Assembly (NCBI GenBank): GCA_963798745.1
Contig: CAWCUF010000003.1
Coordinates: forward strand, 558,001 to 622,000
Direction of reading: 5' to 3'
DNA from: Prado023 sp963798745
GTDB lineage: Bacteria > Actinomycetota > Actinomycetes > S36-B12 > CAIYMF01
Length of the DNA: 64,000 bases
Shown: positions 53,146 through 62,264 of the stretch, in pieces
Layout: every line of letters begins with the position of its first letter
Numbering within the stretch: position 1 is the stretch's first letter
Translations under genes and position numbers: made by a program
The notes under the pieces: generated by a model
What the model was told of the DNA's origin: nothing
The model's input: the letters and a program-made list of their open reading frames with translations, nothing else
Database searches by the model: none

Positions 53146-56100
53146 ATGGCTACCGAGTCCTTCCTCGTCACCGCACTTCCGCACAGCGCGGACCCCGCGC
53201 GGGACGTGCACCTCTGCCTGTTCGTCACCCACCGGCTGACCCCGGACGGCCCGGCGGGAGTCGTCGGGGACTTCCCCACCGTCAGCGCGTGGACGTCCGA
53301 GCTCGCCGGTGCCCGGATCCGGCTGCTCGGCCGGACCGCCGGAGGAGGCTTGGTGCGCATCCCGGTGACCGCTGAGCTGGGAGTCCTTGAGCCGGGGCTC
53401 TGGCCGGCAGTCTTCCCGGCTGACCTCGCCGTGCGGCCCTGGAGGACCCCGGACCTGACCGCAGCACCGTGGCGGACGTTCCCCGCCCACCGGATGCAGC
53501 AGCACGCCGCCCTCGTGCATGCCGCCGCGATGTTCTCCTCGCCCGTGACCCCGCCCAGTGTCCGCGGCAACGCCTTGACCGCACCACTGCTCCAGGCCAT
53601 CGGCTACGGCCAGTTCGAGCGCCGACTGGACGTGGAGACCCTGCTGCGGGTGGCCCCGGAACTCGACGCGCGCGCCACCGAGCGCCTCGACGAGATCTCC
53701 GGCGGTGGGTTCGTCGGCCAGGGTCTGGGCACGGGGGGCAACGTGGCTGGGGCGAGTCTCGACCCGTTGAGTCTGCTGGCCGCGGACGTGCACCGGGCGC
53801 GGCGCTACTACCAGCGCCCCGAGGACGCGACCCCGCATCAGGACCGGCCCACCGACGGCGCGACCGGCGTCCCCCTGGCCAAGCCCGATCCAGACTTCCA
53901 CGCCCGCGCGGCGATGCTCGGTGACCTGTCCCCGCTGCTGCGCCGGCTCGGACTCGTGATCGACCTGCACATCGATGACCTCGGCGCCCTCGACGGCGTG
54001 GTCGCGGTGCAGGGCATGCTGCGGCTGCCGCGGCTGGAGAACTCAGTGACCGAGCAGCCATGGACCGCGTGCGCGGTGGCCGGGGTGACGTTCACTGCCA
54101 CGTCGGCGGGCGGGGACTACCTCGGGCCGCTGCTGCGCATCGGTGACGAGGAGCGCTTCCGCGTGCTGGACCTGGACCCGGACGCCTCCGGGCTCAAGCT
54201 CGAGGCGTACGTGCGGACCGTGCCGCGGCTGCTGGCCACCGAGAACAACGGTGACCCGACGACCTCCGCCCCACCTACACTGCGCGCCACCGGACTGGCC
54301 GTGGCACGGGTGGATCGCGCTACCGAGCTGAAGGAGCGCCTGTCCGATGCTCCCGCCCGCGACACCGCGCTGCTGGCCGGGACGGCCGGGGACCTGCACC
54401 TCGAGGACGTCGCGCGGGGGGTCCGCCTCGAGGTCTGGGACGACGCGTCCCGCGCCTGGCACTCGCTGCACCGGCGGTTGATCGACGTGGAGGTCGACGG
54501 GGCCGGTCAGGTGCTGGACGCAACCCCGGACGTCGGCTTCCTGCAGGGGGCCGCCCTCACCCGGTCGGATGGTCCCGACGGTGGCGTGCCCGGCGCGCCT
54601 TACCACGCCCACGAGGTGCTGGCCGGGTGGGACGGCTGGTCGTTGTCCGCCCCGCGGCCGGGGAAGCTGATCGTCCACGAGAACGGGCAGGAGGTGCTCA
54701 CGGACGCTCCTGAGCCGGACCCGGATCCGGTCAACCCGGTGAGCACGACGTCGCGCGTGGAGCCGAGCACGCTTCCCCGACTGCGCTACGGGCGCAGCTA
54801 CGCCCTGCGTGCGTGGGCAGTGGACCTGGCCGGCAACAGCGCCCCGCACACGGTGGTCGGCCCGAAGCCGTCAGAGCCTGGCCTTCCCGGGCATGGCGTC
54901 GTGTCGCCCGGGCACGGCATCGTTTCGCCTGGGCACGGCGTCGTGTCGCCCGGGCACGGGGTCGTGTCGCCCGGGCACGGGGTCGGGTCCCCGGAGCACG
55001 GGATCGGCTCGTCGGAGCTGCCGCTTCCGCGCCTGACCGTCCTCGCCCAGCGGGTGGCCAGGGCGCGCCTTGCGGCCCTGTCCCGCGATGCCCTCGCGTC
55101 GCCCGACCAGCCGCTGGCCAGTGCAGGCCTGGAGGCGGTCCGCGAACGGATCCGCGCCCTGCGGCCTGTGGTCGAACCCGGCCCCCAGGAGGGCCACGGC
55201 GCCTCCGGGCTGGACCTCAGCGAGTTTCGGCCCACCGGCGTGGAGCTGGTGGACCTGCTGGTGCGTCAGCGGATGATCCAACGGATGGAGCGGGCACGGC
55301 CGGTCAGCGTGAACCGCCGCGGGCGGATCGAGGCCCTCTTCGCCGAGGGCGCCTCGACGCTGCCACGCCTGCTGGAGCGCGCGGACGCCCAGACCGCCGA
55401 CACCGTCTACGCCGAGGCGCTGGTCAGCGCCGTGCAGTCCGGCGCCCAGATCTCGGCCAGTGCGGCCGCCGCACTGCTGGACGCCACCGCAGATGTGATC
55501 ACGACCCCGCGCCCGTTCCTGCGCTGGGACCCGGTGATCGAGCCGGTCGTGGTCCCGCGCCACCCCTACACCGAGGCCGAGTCCCTGACGACAATGGTGG
55601 TCCGCTCCGGGGTGCAGGGCCCCGACGAGGACGGCCTCACGTTGACGATCGTCGCGCCAGACGAGTTCAGCGCACAGACCTTGGGCGCCCATCCTGAGCT
55701 CGCCCTGGCCTGGCGTGGCGACTCACAGCGCCACGTGGCCGCACCGAAGACCAGCCAGTACGACGCGGAACTGCACGGGATGTTCGATGCGGCGATGGGC
55801 AGTGACGATCCGGCTGCGGTGTCGGCCGCGCTGGCCGTGGCGCTGCGCGAGTCCGGGACGTTCCTGGACCCGACCGTGGCCGACCCGGTCACGCCCGGCG
55901 CGCGGCTGCCGCAACCCGGCATCGCGTTCCACGCCTCGCCCACCGCGGAGGTTCCGGCGGCGGCGACTCCCGCGGACCTCCCCCGGGGCGAGCCGCTCAC
56001 CCCGGGGCAGTACGTGGTCCACGATGTCGATGATCTCGTGCTGCCCTACCTGCCCGATCCGTTGGCCACCGGCCTGTCGCTGGTGTTCCCGGACGCTGGG

Positions 56101-57867
56101 GCCGGCCATCACCTCACCGGGCTCCTGGCCATCGAGGGGGTCACCCTGCGCTACTCGGGCAGTTGGCCCGCACTGGCGCCGCTGCGGTTCGTGCTGGCCG
56201 GTGGCCCGGAGCTGGCGGCCCGGGTGGACGGGGACGCGGTGCACTTCGCGGTGCCACCCGGGGAGCAGCTGCGGATGCGGCTCTCCTCCGCGCTGGATCG
56301 GGCGTCGCTGGACCTGATCGGGCTCTGGCGTTCGCTTCCTTCGGCGCTGCGCGGCAACGACCTGCTGGCCGAGGCGGCGGCCGACGGGTGGCTGTGGTGG
56401 CTGACTCCGGCGACCGAGGTCCGGCTCGTGCACGCGGTACCGCGGCCGGTGGAGGTCCCGCGTGCGACGGTGCTGGTGCCGCAGCGCACATCCTCGGACA
56501 CCGCGGTGACCCTGTTCGGCGGCGTGGACCTGCACGGCCCGAGCACCGAGCGCCTCGACGTCGAGGCGGCGTGGAGTGAATGGGTCGACGACCCGACCAA
56601 GCCCGAACCCACGCTGCGCGACGTGGTGGCGGCGGCCGCCGACACGACTGTGCGCTACGACGAGGACCTGATCGTGCTCGGCGGCGTCGACAACGACCTC
56701 CCGCTGCCCGACGGCAGCGTCATGCACCTGCACAAGTGCGTGCACCAGCTCGGCGACACCCGGCACCGAGACATCGACTACCGGATGCGGGCCACCACCC
56801 GCTATCGCGAGTACTTCGACCCGGGGGTGGTGCCGGACGTGGATGACGTGTCCGTTCTCGGGCCCGCCCGGACGCTGGACGTGCCCAGTACCGCCCGACC
56901 AGCCAAGCCGGTCATAGCCGACGTGCTGCCGCTGTTCCGGTGGTACGAGGACACCGAGCCCGAGCAGCCGTTCGCGCTGCGCCGGGAACGCCGGGCCGGG
57001 CTGCGCGTCTACCTCGAGCGACCGTGGTACTCCTCCGGGGACGGCGAAGTGTTGGCGGTCGTCCTGGCGGCAGGCAACCCGGCGGCCGAGGATCACGTCA
57101 GCCAGTGGGGCGGGGACCCGGTGTTCCTGCAGCAGGGCCCGGCGAACCGCTCGGTGCTGCCCCTGGTCGACATCGCGCACCTGGTGGGGCTCGACGATCG
57201 GGCCGAGGGTGGCCGACCGGTTGGGCCGCCGGTGTCGCGGACGCTGACCGACGTGCCCGGCCAGCCGGCGGTCTGGGTGCTCGGCTACCGCCCGGAGTTC
57301 TCTAGGGAGCGAGGCCAGTGGTTCGTCGACGTGGCATTGGATCCCGGGGCGGCGTTCGCACCGTTCGTGCGGCTGGCCGTGGCGCGCTACCAGCCCAGCT
57401 CGCTTCCCGGGCTGCACCTGTCGCCGGTGGTGCGCTGCGACTTCGTGCCGCTGCCACTGGAGCGGACGGCCTCGCTGTCGCGGCCCGATGCCCAGAGCAC
57501 GCGGGTGAAGGTCACCGGCCCGGTCGGGGTGCCGGGCGGGCTGGTCCACGCAGTGCATGGCGCGAGCTTCGCGCAGATGTTCGCAGCGTCGCGTCGGATG
57601 CGGGCGCGGCTGGAGACCCGGGTGCCGGAGGTGCCCTCCGATCTCGGCTGGCGCACCGTGGCGGCCGTGGACCTGCCCGTCCTCGGGTTCGAGGGGACGG
57701 TGGTGACCTGGTCGGGGAGCTTGAGCCTGCCCGAGGACCTGCCCCCGCGCCGGCCCGGGGACGACGAGACCTGGCGGGTCGTGCTCGAAGAATGGGAGAC
57801 GCTCCCCGCCGACGGCCCGGAAGGAACCTCGACCCGGCTGGTGTACGCCGACGTCCTACCGCTGTGA
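53146..57867 (+). CDS. Second giant protein of unknown family with Ig-like and repeat segments
   Basis: The 1573-residue protein has no family I can name and no signal peptide. A clear element is LRYGRSYALRAWAVDLAGNS (about 546-565), the closing strands of a fibronectin-III/Ig-like domain. It is followed by a Gly/His/Pro repeat (GHGVVSP, about 581-620). The C-terminal half includes RTSSDTAVTLFGGVDLHGPS and DIDYRMRATTRYREYF, which look like beta-domains. It starts 3 bp after the stop of the previous giant gene, with a ribosome site (AGGAGCG) inside that gene. Co-production with the first giant protein is likely. Confidence 0.75.
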   Translation: MATESFLVTALPHSADPARDVHLCLFVTHRLTPDGPAGVVGDFPTVSAWTSELAGARIRLLGRTAGGGLVRIPVTAELGVLEPGLWPAVFPADLAVRPWRTPDLTAAPWRTFPAHRMQQHAALVHAAAMFSSPVTPPSVRGNALTAPLLQAIGYGQFERRLDVETLLRVAPELDARATERLDEISGGGFVGQGLGTGGNVAGASLDPLSLLAADVHRARRYYQRPEDATPHQDRPTDGATGVPLAKPDPDFHARAAMLGDLSPLLRRLGLVIDLHIDDLGALDGVVAVQGMLRLPRLENSVTEQPWTACAVAGVTFTATSAGGDYLGPLLRIGDEERFRVLDLDPDASGLKLEAYVRTVPRLLATENNGDPTTSAPPTLRATGLAVARVDRATELKERLSDAPARDTALLAGTAGDLHLEDVARGVRLEVWDDASRAWHSLHRRLIDVEVDGAGQVLDATPDVGFLQGAALTRSDGPDGGVPGAPYHAHEVLAGWDGWSLSAPRPGKLIVHENGQEVLTDAPEPDPDPVNPVSTTSRVEPSTLPRLRYGRSYALRAWAVDLAGNSAPHTVVGPKPSEPGLPGHGVVSPGHGIVSPGHGVVSPGHGVVSPGHGVGSPEHGIGSSELPLPRLTVLAQRVARARLAALSRDALASPDQPLASAGLEAVRERIRALRPVVEPGPQEGHGASGLDLSEFRPTGVELVDLLVRQRMIQRMERARPVSVNRRGRIEALFAEGASTLPRLLERADAQTADTVYAEALVSAVQSGAQISASAAAALLDATADVITTPRPFLRWDPVIEPVVVPRHPYTEAESLTTMVVRSGVQGPDEDGLTLTIVAPDEFSAQTLGAHPELALAWRGDSQRHVAAPKTSQYDAELHGMFDAAMGSDDPAAVSAALAVALRESGTFLDPTVADPVTPGARLPQPGIAFHASPTAEVPAAATPADLPRGEPLTPGQYVVHDVDDLVLPYLPDPLATGLSLVFPDAGAGHHLTGLLAIEGVTLRYSGSWPALAPLRFVLAGGPELAARVDGDAVHFAVPPGEQLRMRLSSALDRASLDLIGLWRSLPSALRGNDLLAEAAADGWLWWLTPATEVRLVHAVPRPVEVPRATVLVPQRTSSDTAVTLFGGVDLHGPSTERLDVEAAWSEWVDDPTKPEPTLRDVVAAAADTTVRYDEDLIVLGGVDNDLPLPDGSVMHLHKCVHQLGDTRHRDIDYRMRATTRYREYFDPGVVPDVDDVSVLGPARTLDVPSTARPAKPVIADVLPLFRWYEDTEPEQPFALRRERRAGLRVYLERPWYSSGDGEVLAVVLAAGNPAAEDHVSQWGGDPVFLQQGPANRSVLPLVDIAHLVGLDDRAEGGRPVGPPVSRTLTDVPGQPAVWVLGYRPEFSRERGQWFVDVALDPGAAFAPFVRLAVARYQPSSLPGLHLSPVVRCDFVPLPLERTASLSRPDAQSTRVKVTGPVGVPGGLVHAVHGASFAQMFAASRRMRARLETRVPEVPSDLGWRTVAAVDLPVLGFEGTVVTWSGSLSLPEDLPPRRPGDDETWRVVLEEWETLPADGPEGTSTRLVYADVLPL
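54885..55003 (+). repeat. 21-bp in-frame tandem repeat (GHGVVSP units) in the second giant gene
   Basis: Five to six copies of a 21-bp unit encode the heptad G-H-G-V/I-V-S-P. Units differ by only a few bases, so the expansion is recent. It makes a flexible His-rich linker after the Ig-like domain. Confidence 0.85.
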
Positions 57868-57940
57868 CACAGCGCAGGAGGCGGCGGCGCGCTGAGGAAC
57901 ACCGCCGCTTGAGCGCCTTGACGGGGTCGGCGGCCGCATC

Positions 57941-58768
57941 ATGGGGCGCATGAGGCACGCCCAGCGGTATCTGCGAGCCTACGACGACCAGTTGCGGACC
58001 GAGGCTGAGACGCCGAGTGCGCTACGTGTCACTCGGCTGGGCCCTCTTCGACTGGCCACCTTCCTGGGCGGGCGCGGCTTCGTGACCTACCGCGACCTGG
58101 CCGGGGCTGGGGCTGAGCAAGCCACCGAGTGGGTGGGGCTGGCATTGGACCACTTCCGCACTGACCCGCAGATCATTCAGGTGGAGTGGAAGACCCGTGG
58201 CCACGATCGCGCCCCCGGCCTGGACGCTGCCCTGCTGGCCGCCGGCTTCGTGGCGCAGGAGACCGAGTCGATCATGATCGGTGAGGCGCGCCTGCTCGAT
58301 GTCGACGTGCCCCTGCCCGCAGGAGTGCTGTTGCGCGTTGTCACCGACGAGGACGACGTCCGGGCCATGAGCGCTATGGCCGACCGCGCTTTCGGCGACC
58401 CGGTCTCGGAGCAGATGGCCGACGCGCTGCTGCACCGGCTGTCGTTGGACGACGGGATGCAGCTCTGGGTCGCCCAAGTGGGCGGGCAGACAGTGGGCGG
58501 GCAGATGGTGGGCGGGCAGATGGTGGGCGCCGGTCGACTCGAGCCGGTCCCAGACTCGGACTTCGCGGGGATCTGGGGAGGATCGGTGCTGTCCGACTGG
58601 CGCGGTCGGGGCATCTACCGCGCGCTGACCGCCGCTCGCGCCCGCGCTGCCGTCGAATTGGGCCGGACCCTGATCCACAGCGACTCGACCGAGTTCTCGC
58701 GTCCGATCCTCGAGCGATCGGGCCTGATCAGGGTCTCGACGACCACCCCATACGTGTGGCGGCGGTGA
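57941..58768 (+). CDS. GNAT family acetyltransferase with N-terminal extension
   Basis: The 275-residue protein has a GNAT domain in its C-terminal half: VLSDWRGRGIYRALTAARA (acetyl-CoA loop) and FSRPILERSGL. The N-terminal half is a second, weaker GNAT-like unit. A VGGQ(T/M) pentapeptide repeat (58481-58530, 15-bp units) sits in the beta-strand before the acetyl-CoA loop. ATG codons at 57941 and 57950 are both possible starts. It is 73 bp after the giant gene and may or may not share its transcript. Confidence 0.8.
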   Translation: MGRMRHAQRYLRAYDDQLRTEAETPSALRVTRLGPLRLATFLGGRGFVTYRDLAGAGAEQATEWVGLALDHFRTDPQIIQVEWKTRGHDRAPGLDAALLAAGFVAQETESIMIGEARLLDVDVPLPAGVLLRVVTDEDDVRAMSAMADRAFGDPVSEQMADALLHRLSLDDGMQLWVAQVGGQTVGGQMVGGQMVGAGRLEPVPDSDFAGIWGGSVLSDWRGRGIYRALTAARARAAVELGRTLIHSDSTEFSRPILERSGLIRVSTTTPYVWRR

Positions 58769-58804
58769 GCTGAGCAGTTCGTGGACGATCGCCTCTCAGA
58801 GTCC

Positions 58805-58810
58805 TAGCAT
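58805..58810 (+). promoter_or_regulatory. -10 element (TAGCAT) of a leaderless lipoprotein gene
   Basis: TAGCAT ends seven bases before ATG 58818. No ribosome site exists between them, so this is probably another leaderless start. Confidence 0.45.
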
Positions 58811-58817
58811 CGGTGCC

Positions 58818-59483
58818 ATGAGGTGGCAGTCGATGACTGTGGTAGCCGTGCTGGTCGGAGTTCTGACCGGGTGCGGCGGGAACTCTGAACCTGTGGCTCT
58901 GCCATCAGCGTCCGGCGCGCCCGATGCTTCAACTCCTGTGGCCTCAGCGCCGGCCCCCAGCGCCACCGAGACCAGCACGGTGAGCCCTTCGGCGGTGCCC
59001 AGCGAAACCGATCAGGAGTGCCAGGAGTTCGGATCGACCGCTGACGTGCAGTCAGACGATCCATTCGCCCTCTCGACCATGACAGGTGCCTCCATGCGCG
59101 TCGGGCGACACGACTGCTACGAGCGGTTCGTGTTCGAGATGCGAGGTGCCGGGCAACAGCCTGGATGGACCGTCGGGTACCGCGATCCGATCGTGCGCGA
59201 CGGGTCCGGCGAGCCCGTCGAGGTCCGCGGAGAGGCCGCACTGTCGGTGGTCGTCGGGGTCTGGACGGTCAACGACTTCGCGGGCCGGCCCGACGAGTGG
59301 CCACCGTTCACCGGACCCGACGATCTGGTGACGACCGGGTTCGTGGCACTGAAGGAGGCGCGCAACCTGTACGCCTTCGAGGGCATGACCCAGATCGCGC
59401 TGGGAGTGGATCGCGAGCGTCCCTTCCGGGTCTCCTGGTTGGACGAGCCCGCGCGGCTCGTGGTCGACATCTCCACGGGTTGA
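58818..59483 (+). CDS. AMIN-like domain lipoprotein
   Basis: The 221-residue precursor has a signal with lipobox LTGC (Cys20), then a Ser/Thr/Pro-rich linker (about 25-65). The AMIN-like beta-domain follows, with CYERFVFEMRGA, PGWTVGYRDPI and a closing ARLVVDIST. AMIN-like domains bind cell-wall or envelope polymers. It is anchored outside the membrane and stands alone. Confidence 0.8.
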   Translation: MRWQSMTVVAVLVGVLTGCGGNSEPVALPSASGAPDASTPVASAPAPSATETSTVSPSAVPSETDQECQEFGSTADVQSDDPFALSTMTGASMRVGRHDCYERFVFEMRGAGQQPGWTVGYRDPIVRDGSGEPVEVRGEAALSVVVGVWTVNDFAGRPDEWPPFTGPDDLVTTGFVALKEARNLYAFEGMTQIALGVDRERPFRVSWLDEPARLVVDISTG

Positions 59484-59540
59484 GCACAGCAGGTCGGCGT
59501 CGGCGACCTGCTTGCCCAGTGCCGATCCGGGGCTCACCGC

Positions 59541-61270
59541 TCACCAGCGACGTCGGGGACGAGTGGTGATGGTGAGGGGCGCTCCGTGGTTGGCGGGAGT
59601 GCCGCGCTCGGCCGCACGACTCGCGCCTTCGGGCGCACCTGCACCGGGACGTGCGCCGACTTCGGCCGCACCACCCTGACCGCCCATCGCGACGCGGGTT
59701 CGAGCGGGATGGAGGTCCCAGCGTCCGAGGTCCACCTCGCGATGGTGCGCCCAACAGAGGCTGGCCAGATTGGCTAGGTCCGTCGGCCCGCCCTGGGTCC
59801 ACGGCGTGAGGTGGTGGATCTGGCAACGCTCAGCCGGGACGTCGCAGCCGGGCATGATGCAGCCCCGGTCTCGCAGGGCCAGAGCCCGCCGCTGGGCAGT
59901 CGTGGCGATCCGCTGGGTCCGCCCCACCGCGAGGGGTTGCGGCGCTGCCAAGGTGTCAGCGGTCAGCCGAGCAAGCGCCAACGCCCAGGGATCACCCGCC
60001 GCAGTCAGTTGTGCGTCAGGACCCATGGGTGGGCCGCCCCGATCCGGCCCATGCGGCGGACTGCCGCCAAGATCGAACCCGCAGGAACCACCCCCGGGAT
60101 CGGGACCTGGCGGTGGGCTCTCCGCATCAGGATGCCGTGGAGCAGGGACCAGCGATGCCCGCTCATCCTGGGGACTTGCCGGCCGGCAGGCTTCGGCCGC
60201 CCGACCCCCATCTGAGGAGCCACAACTGTGAGCCGCCTTGCCGCCATCTGAGGAGCCGCCACTTGAGCCGCACCGTCCCCAACTGGCGAACCACCACCCT
60301 GGGCCGACTGGCCGCCTTCCAACGACGATCCATCCCGAGGCGCCCCAAGCGCATCGGCGGGTCGGCATGCGCTCAGCGTCGGGGATGTGCGCGAGGTGAC
60401 GATGGCGGTCAGTTGCGGGTCGCAGAGCGCGTGGCGGGTCTCGCCCGGCGTCAGCAGGTAGCGCCCGCTCGTGGTTGCCTCGCCGTCGGTGGTGATCGTG
60501 ACCGCCACCGACGCATGGGTGGCGCCACCGGCTGCCAGGACCATCAGGGCGTCGGCACGACGTTGCGCCGCCGTGACCCCGTCGCCGGCCACACGTAGCG
60601 ACTCGGCTGTCGCGTGCAGGGTGTTCATCAGCAGCTCGCCATCCATCCGGGCCAGCCGTCCGGTGACGTGCACCGTGTCGTCGAGGACCGCGAACGACAC
60701 ATAGCGCTCGGCGTGCGCGGAGACCGCGCGTTCGTCGGGATCGGCCGCTGGATCGACGATCGCGCGGGCGCGGGCACAGAACCGACGCACGTCAGCCGGG
60801 GTCGTGCGTCCCCACAACGGTTTCAGGGCCTCCAGCACGGCGTCAGCCCGGTCATCGGGCAGTGCGTGCACCCCCACCGCGGCAGCATCGACGTGCTCGC
60901 CGGTGACCACCCCCACCGTCCACGCCGCAGCGACAGCGGGGTGCCGATTGGCAAGGTGACCCGCCCGGGACAGACCCCGCGACCGCGACCGTGACCACCA
61001 GCGGTGCGCGGCCATCCCACCGGCCGCCATGAACGGCAGGCAGCCCGCCGTCTCCGCACGCGCCATGCGCATGCCCAGGACCGCCTCCACCTGGGGCAGC
61101 AACTCGAGCAGGACGGCCACATCTGCGACCGGCCGCTCCCCTGCATCCAGGCCGACGGGCAGAACGCCTTCGGCCACAAGCGACTCGACCGCGGCCGCCA
61201 GCTCGACCACCGCCGGTGAAGCCTCAGCCACGCCAACTGTGACGGTCCCCCGTCCCCCGTTCAGTTCCAT
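59541..61270 (-). pseudogene. DUF222/HNH endonuclease (13E12-type) split by a one-base deletion
   Basis: From ATG 61270 (MELNGGRG) the frame encodes DUF222 (about residues 15-290: AAHRWWSRSRSRGLSRAGHL, CARARAIVDPAADPDERAV, GETRHALCDPQLTA), then continues to a stop at 60005 without an HNH domain. The HNH part (ALALRDRGCIMPGCD, CQIHHLTPW, LCWAHHREVDLG) lies in the neighbouring frame, ending at 59541. A missing base at about 60263 explains it, because the second of two 36-bp repeat units there is one base short. Restoring it gives one 576-residue protein. An SOS box lies 17 bp upstream of ATG. The genome copy may be inactive or a sequence error. Confidence 0.75.
60208..60278. repeat. 36-bp tandem duplication in the DUF222-HNH linker
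   Basis: Two units start with CCATCTGAGGAGCC at 60208 and 60244. They align well except that the second reads ACTTGAG where the first reads ACTGTGAG, so one base is missing. The linker encoded here is Gly/Ser-rich. The missing base produces the frameshift described for the gene. Confidence 0.75.
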
Positions 61271-61286
61271 CTCAATCCCCCATCTA

Positions 61287-61302
61287 TCGAACACCTGTTC
61301 GA
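61287..61302. promoter_or_regulatory. SOS (LexA) box upstream of the DUF222/HNH gene
   Basis: TCGAACACCTGTTCGA is a perfect match to the actinobacterial LexA consensus TCGAAC-N4-GTTCGA. It is centred about 24 bp upstream of ATG 61270, which supports that ATG as the start. The gene should be induced by DNA damage. In mycobacteria several 13E12/DUF222 genes are likewise in the SOS regulon. Confidence 0.85.
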
Positions 61303-61659
61303 AGGCTATCACACCTTTGACTGGCTCGCCCTCAGGCATCCACCGTGCGATTCGGGATGCCGCGTCACCCGGCGCACACCCCGCCATCCCGACACGTCCC
61401 TTCGCGCCTGCACACGCAACCTGCACCCCTGAGCCCATCCATCCCCGAGCGACTTCAGCGGTCGCATCGCCCAGATCCGCCGACCCCCGACCAGAGGGGC
61501 ACACGACGCCCCGGACGCGGCAGGGGGCCGAGCAACGTGGCCCGGTGAACGAGTCAGAGCCGAGGCCGGCGACGCCGTCCACCGGCTGCTCCGACAGTCC
61601 GTCATCGACCAACCACTTCAGGAACCCGGGAGCGTCGAGAGCGCTCTCCTACTCCGGTC

Positions 61660-61687
61660 GGCGATCGGCGATCGGCGATCGGCGATC
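61660..61687. repeat. Four tandem GGCGATC heptamers
   Basis: Four perfect 7-bp units run from 61660 to 61687, followed by the variant GGCGAGA. Non-coding, slippage-prone DNA. Confidence 0.85.
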
Positions 61688-62034
61688 GGCGAGAATCGCC
61701 TGGTGAGCGGCGAATACGGTTCCCCAGAGTTGGCAGGCAGAGGCCAGGAAGCGCTGGGAGGAAGAGCGCGAGAGCCAACGCCAGCACGGGGACCGCTACG
61801 GCAACGCCGTCGGCTCCTAGGCGTGGCACCGCAAGAGATCTGGGATGTTCCTGGTGGCCAGTTGGGGTTGGCGTGCTACCCGTGTCTCTTACCCCCACGG
61901 ATGTGGTGGCTGACGGCACTGTCCATCGTGTCGCATCGTTCTCGGCCGCCACATCTGGCGGAAGGCGCGACGCGACTACGGAGGCCCGTGGTGCGAGTAG
62001 CAGGCCCGCGGACCCACGCTGGTCGGCCGACTGG

Positions 62035-62100
62035 ATCCGCTCCCCTTTCGCCGATCCGCTCCCGGAATTCGGGGAGCAGATCGGGCGAACGGGAGCGGAT
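62035..62100. repeat. Nested inverted repeat, 22-bp arms with an inner hairpin
   Basis: The outer arms are 62035-62056 and 62079-62100; they share ATCCGCTCCC, TTCGCC and GATC and differ only by a local indel and one base. Between them is an inner GCTCCC/GGGAGC pair around a GAATTC centre. GCTCCC occurs in both the outer and inner arms. Candidate roles are transposon end, recombination site or bidirectional transcription terminator. Confidence 0.7.
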
Positions 62101-62103
62101 ACC

Positions 62104-62178
62104 CCGCGACACGTCCTCATCTACGCCATGCTCAAGAACCAACAGACCTACCAGCCCCGACCACCCGCCACAACGTGA
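62104..62178 (+). pseudogene. Possible IS110/IS116-type transposase C-terminal remnant
   Basis: The reading frame ends PRHVLIYAMLKNQQTYQP, which resembles the last helix of IS110-family transposases (LLxxIYxMLKxxxPY). Nothing else of a transposase remains. The match is short, so this is tentative. Confidence 0.25.
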
Positions 62179-62264
62179 CCACAGACATAGGGACACCCCC
62201 CGGACTGACCGGGTCGGGGTGTCCGGTCGGGCCCTGCAGGGCCGGGCTCAAGGCTGATCGGAGA

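Larger units (their letters stand above)
61303..62264. other. Gene-poor interval with repeats
   Basis: About 960 bp without a gene I can support. It contains a 7-bp tandem repeat (61660-61687), a large nested inverted repeat (62035-62100) and a short coding fragment that may be a transposase tail (62104-62178). Open frames on both strands have no domain and are Arg/Pro/Ser-rich. Confidence 0.5.

Noticed and set aside
46020..57867. Complete eCIS or prophage tail locus
   Set aside because: No sheath, tube, baseplate, spike, tape measure or ATPase gene lies in the window, so only an effector-like module is claimed.
61602..62120. Reverse-strand gene of about 172 residues
   Set aside because: It has a short hydrophobic stretch but otherwise low-complexity Arg/Ser/Pro sequence through a repeat array, with no ribosome site or family resemblance.
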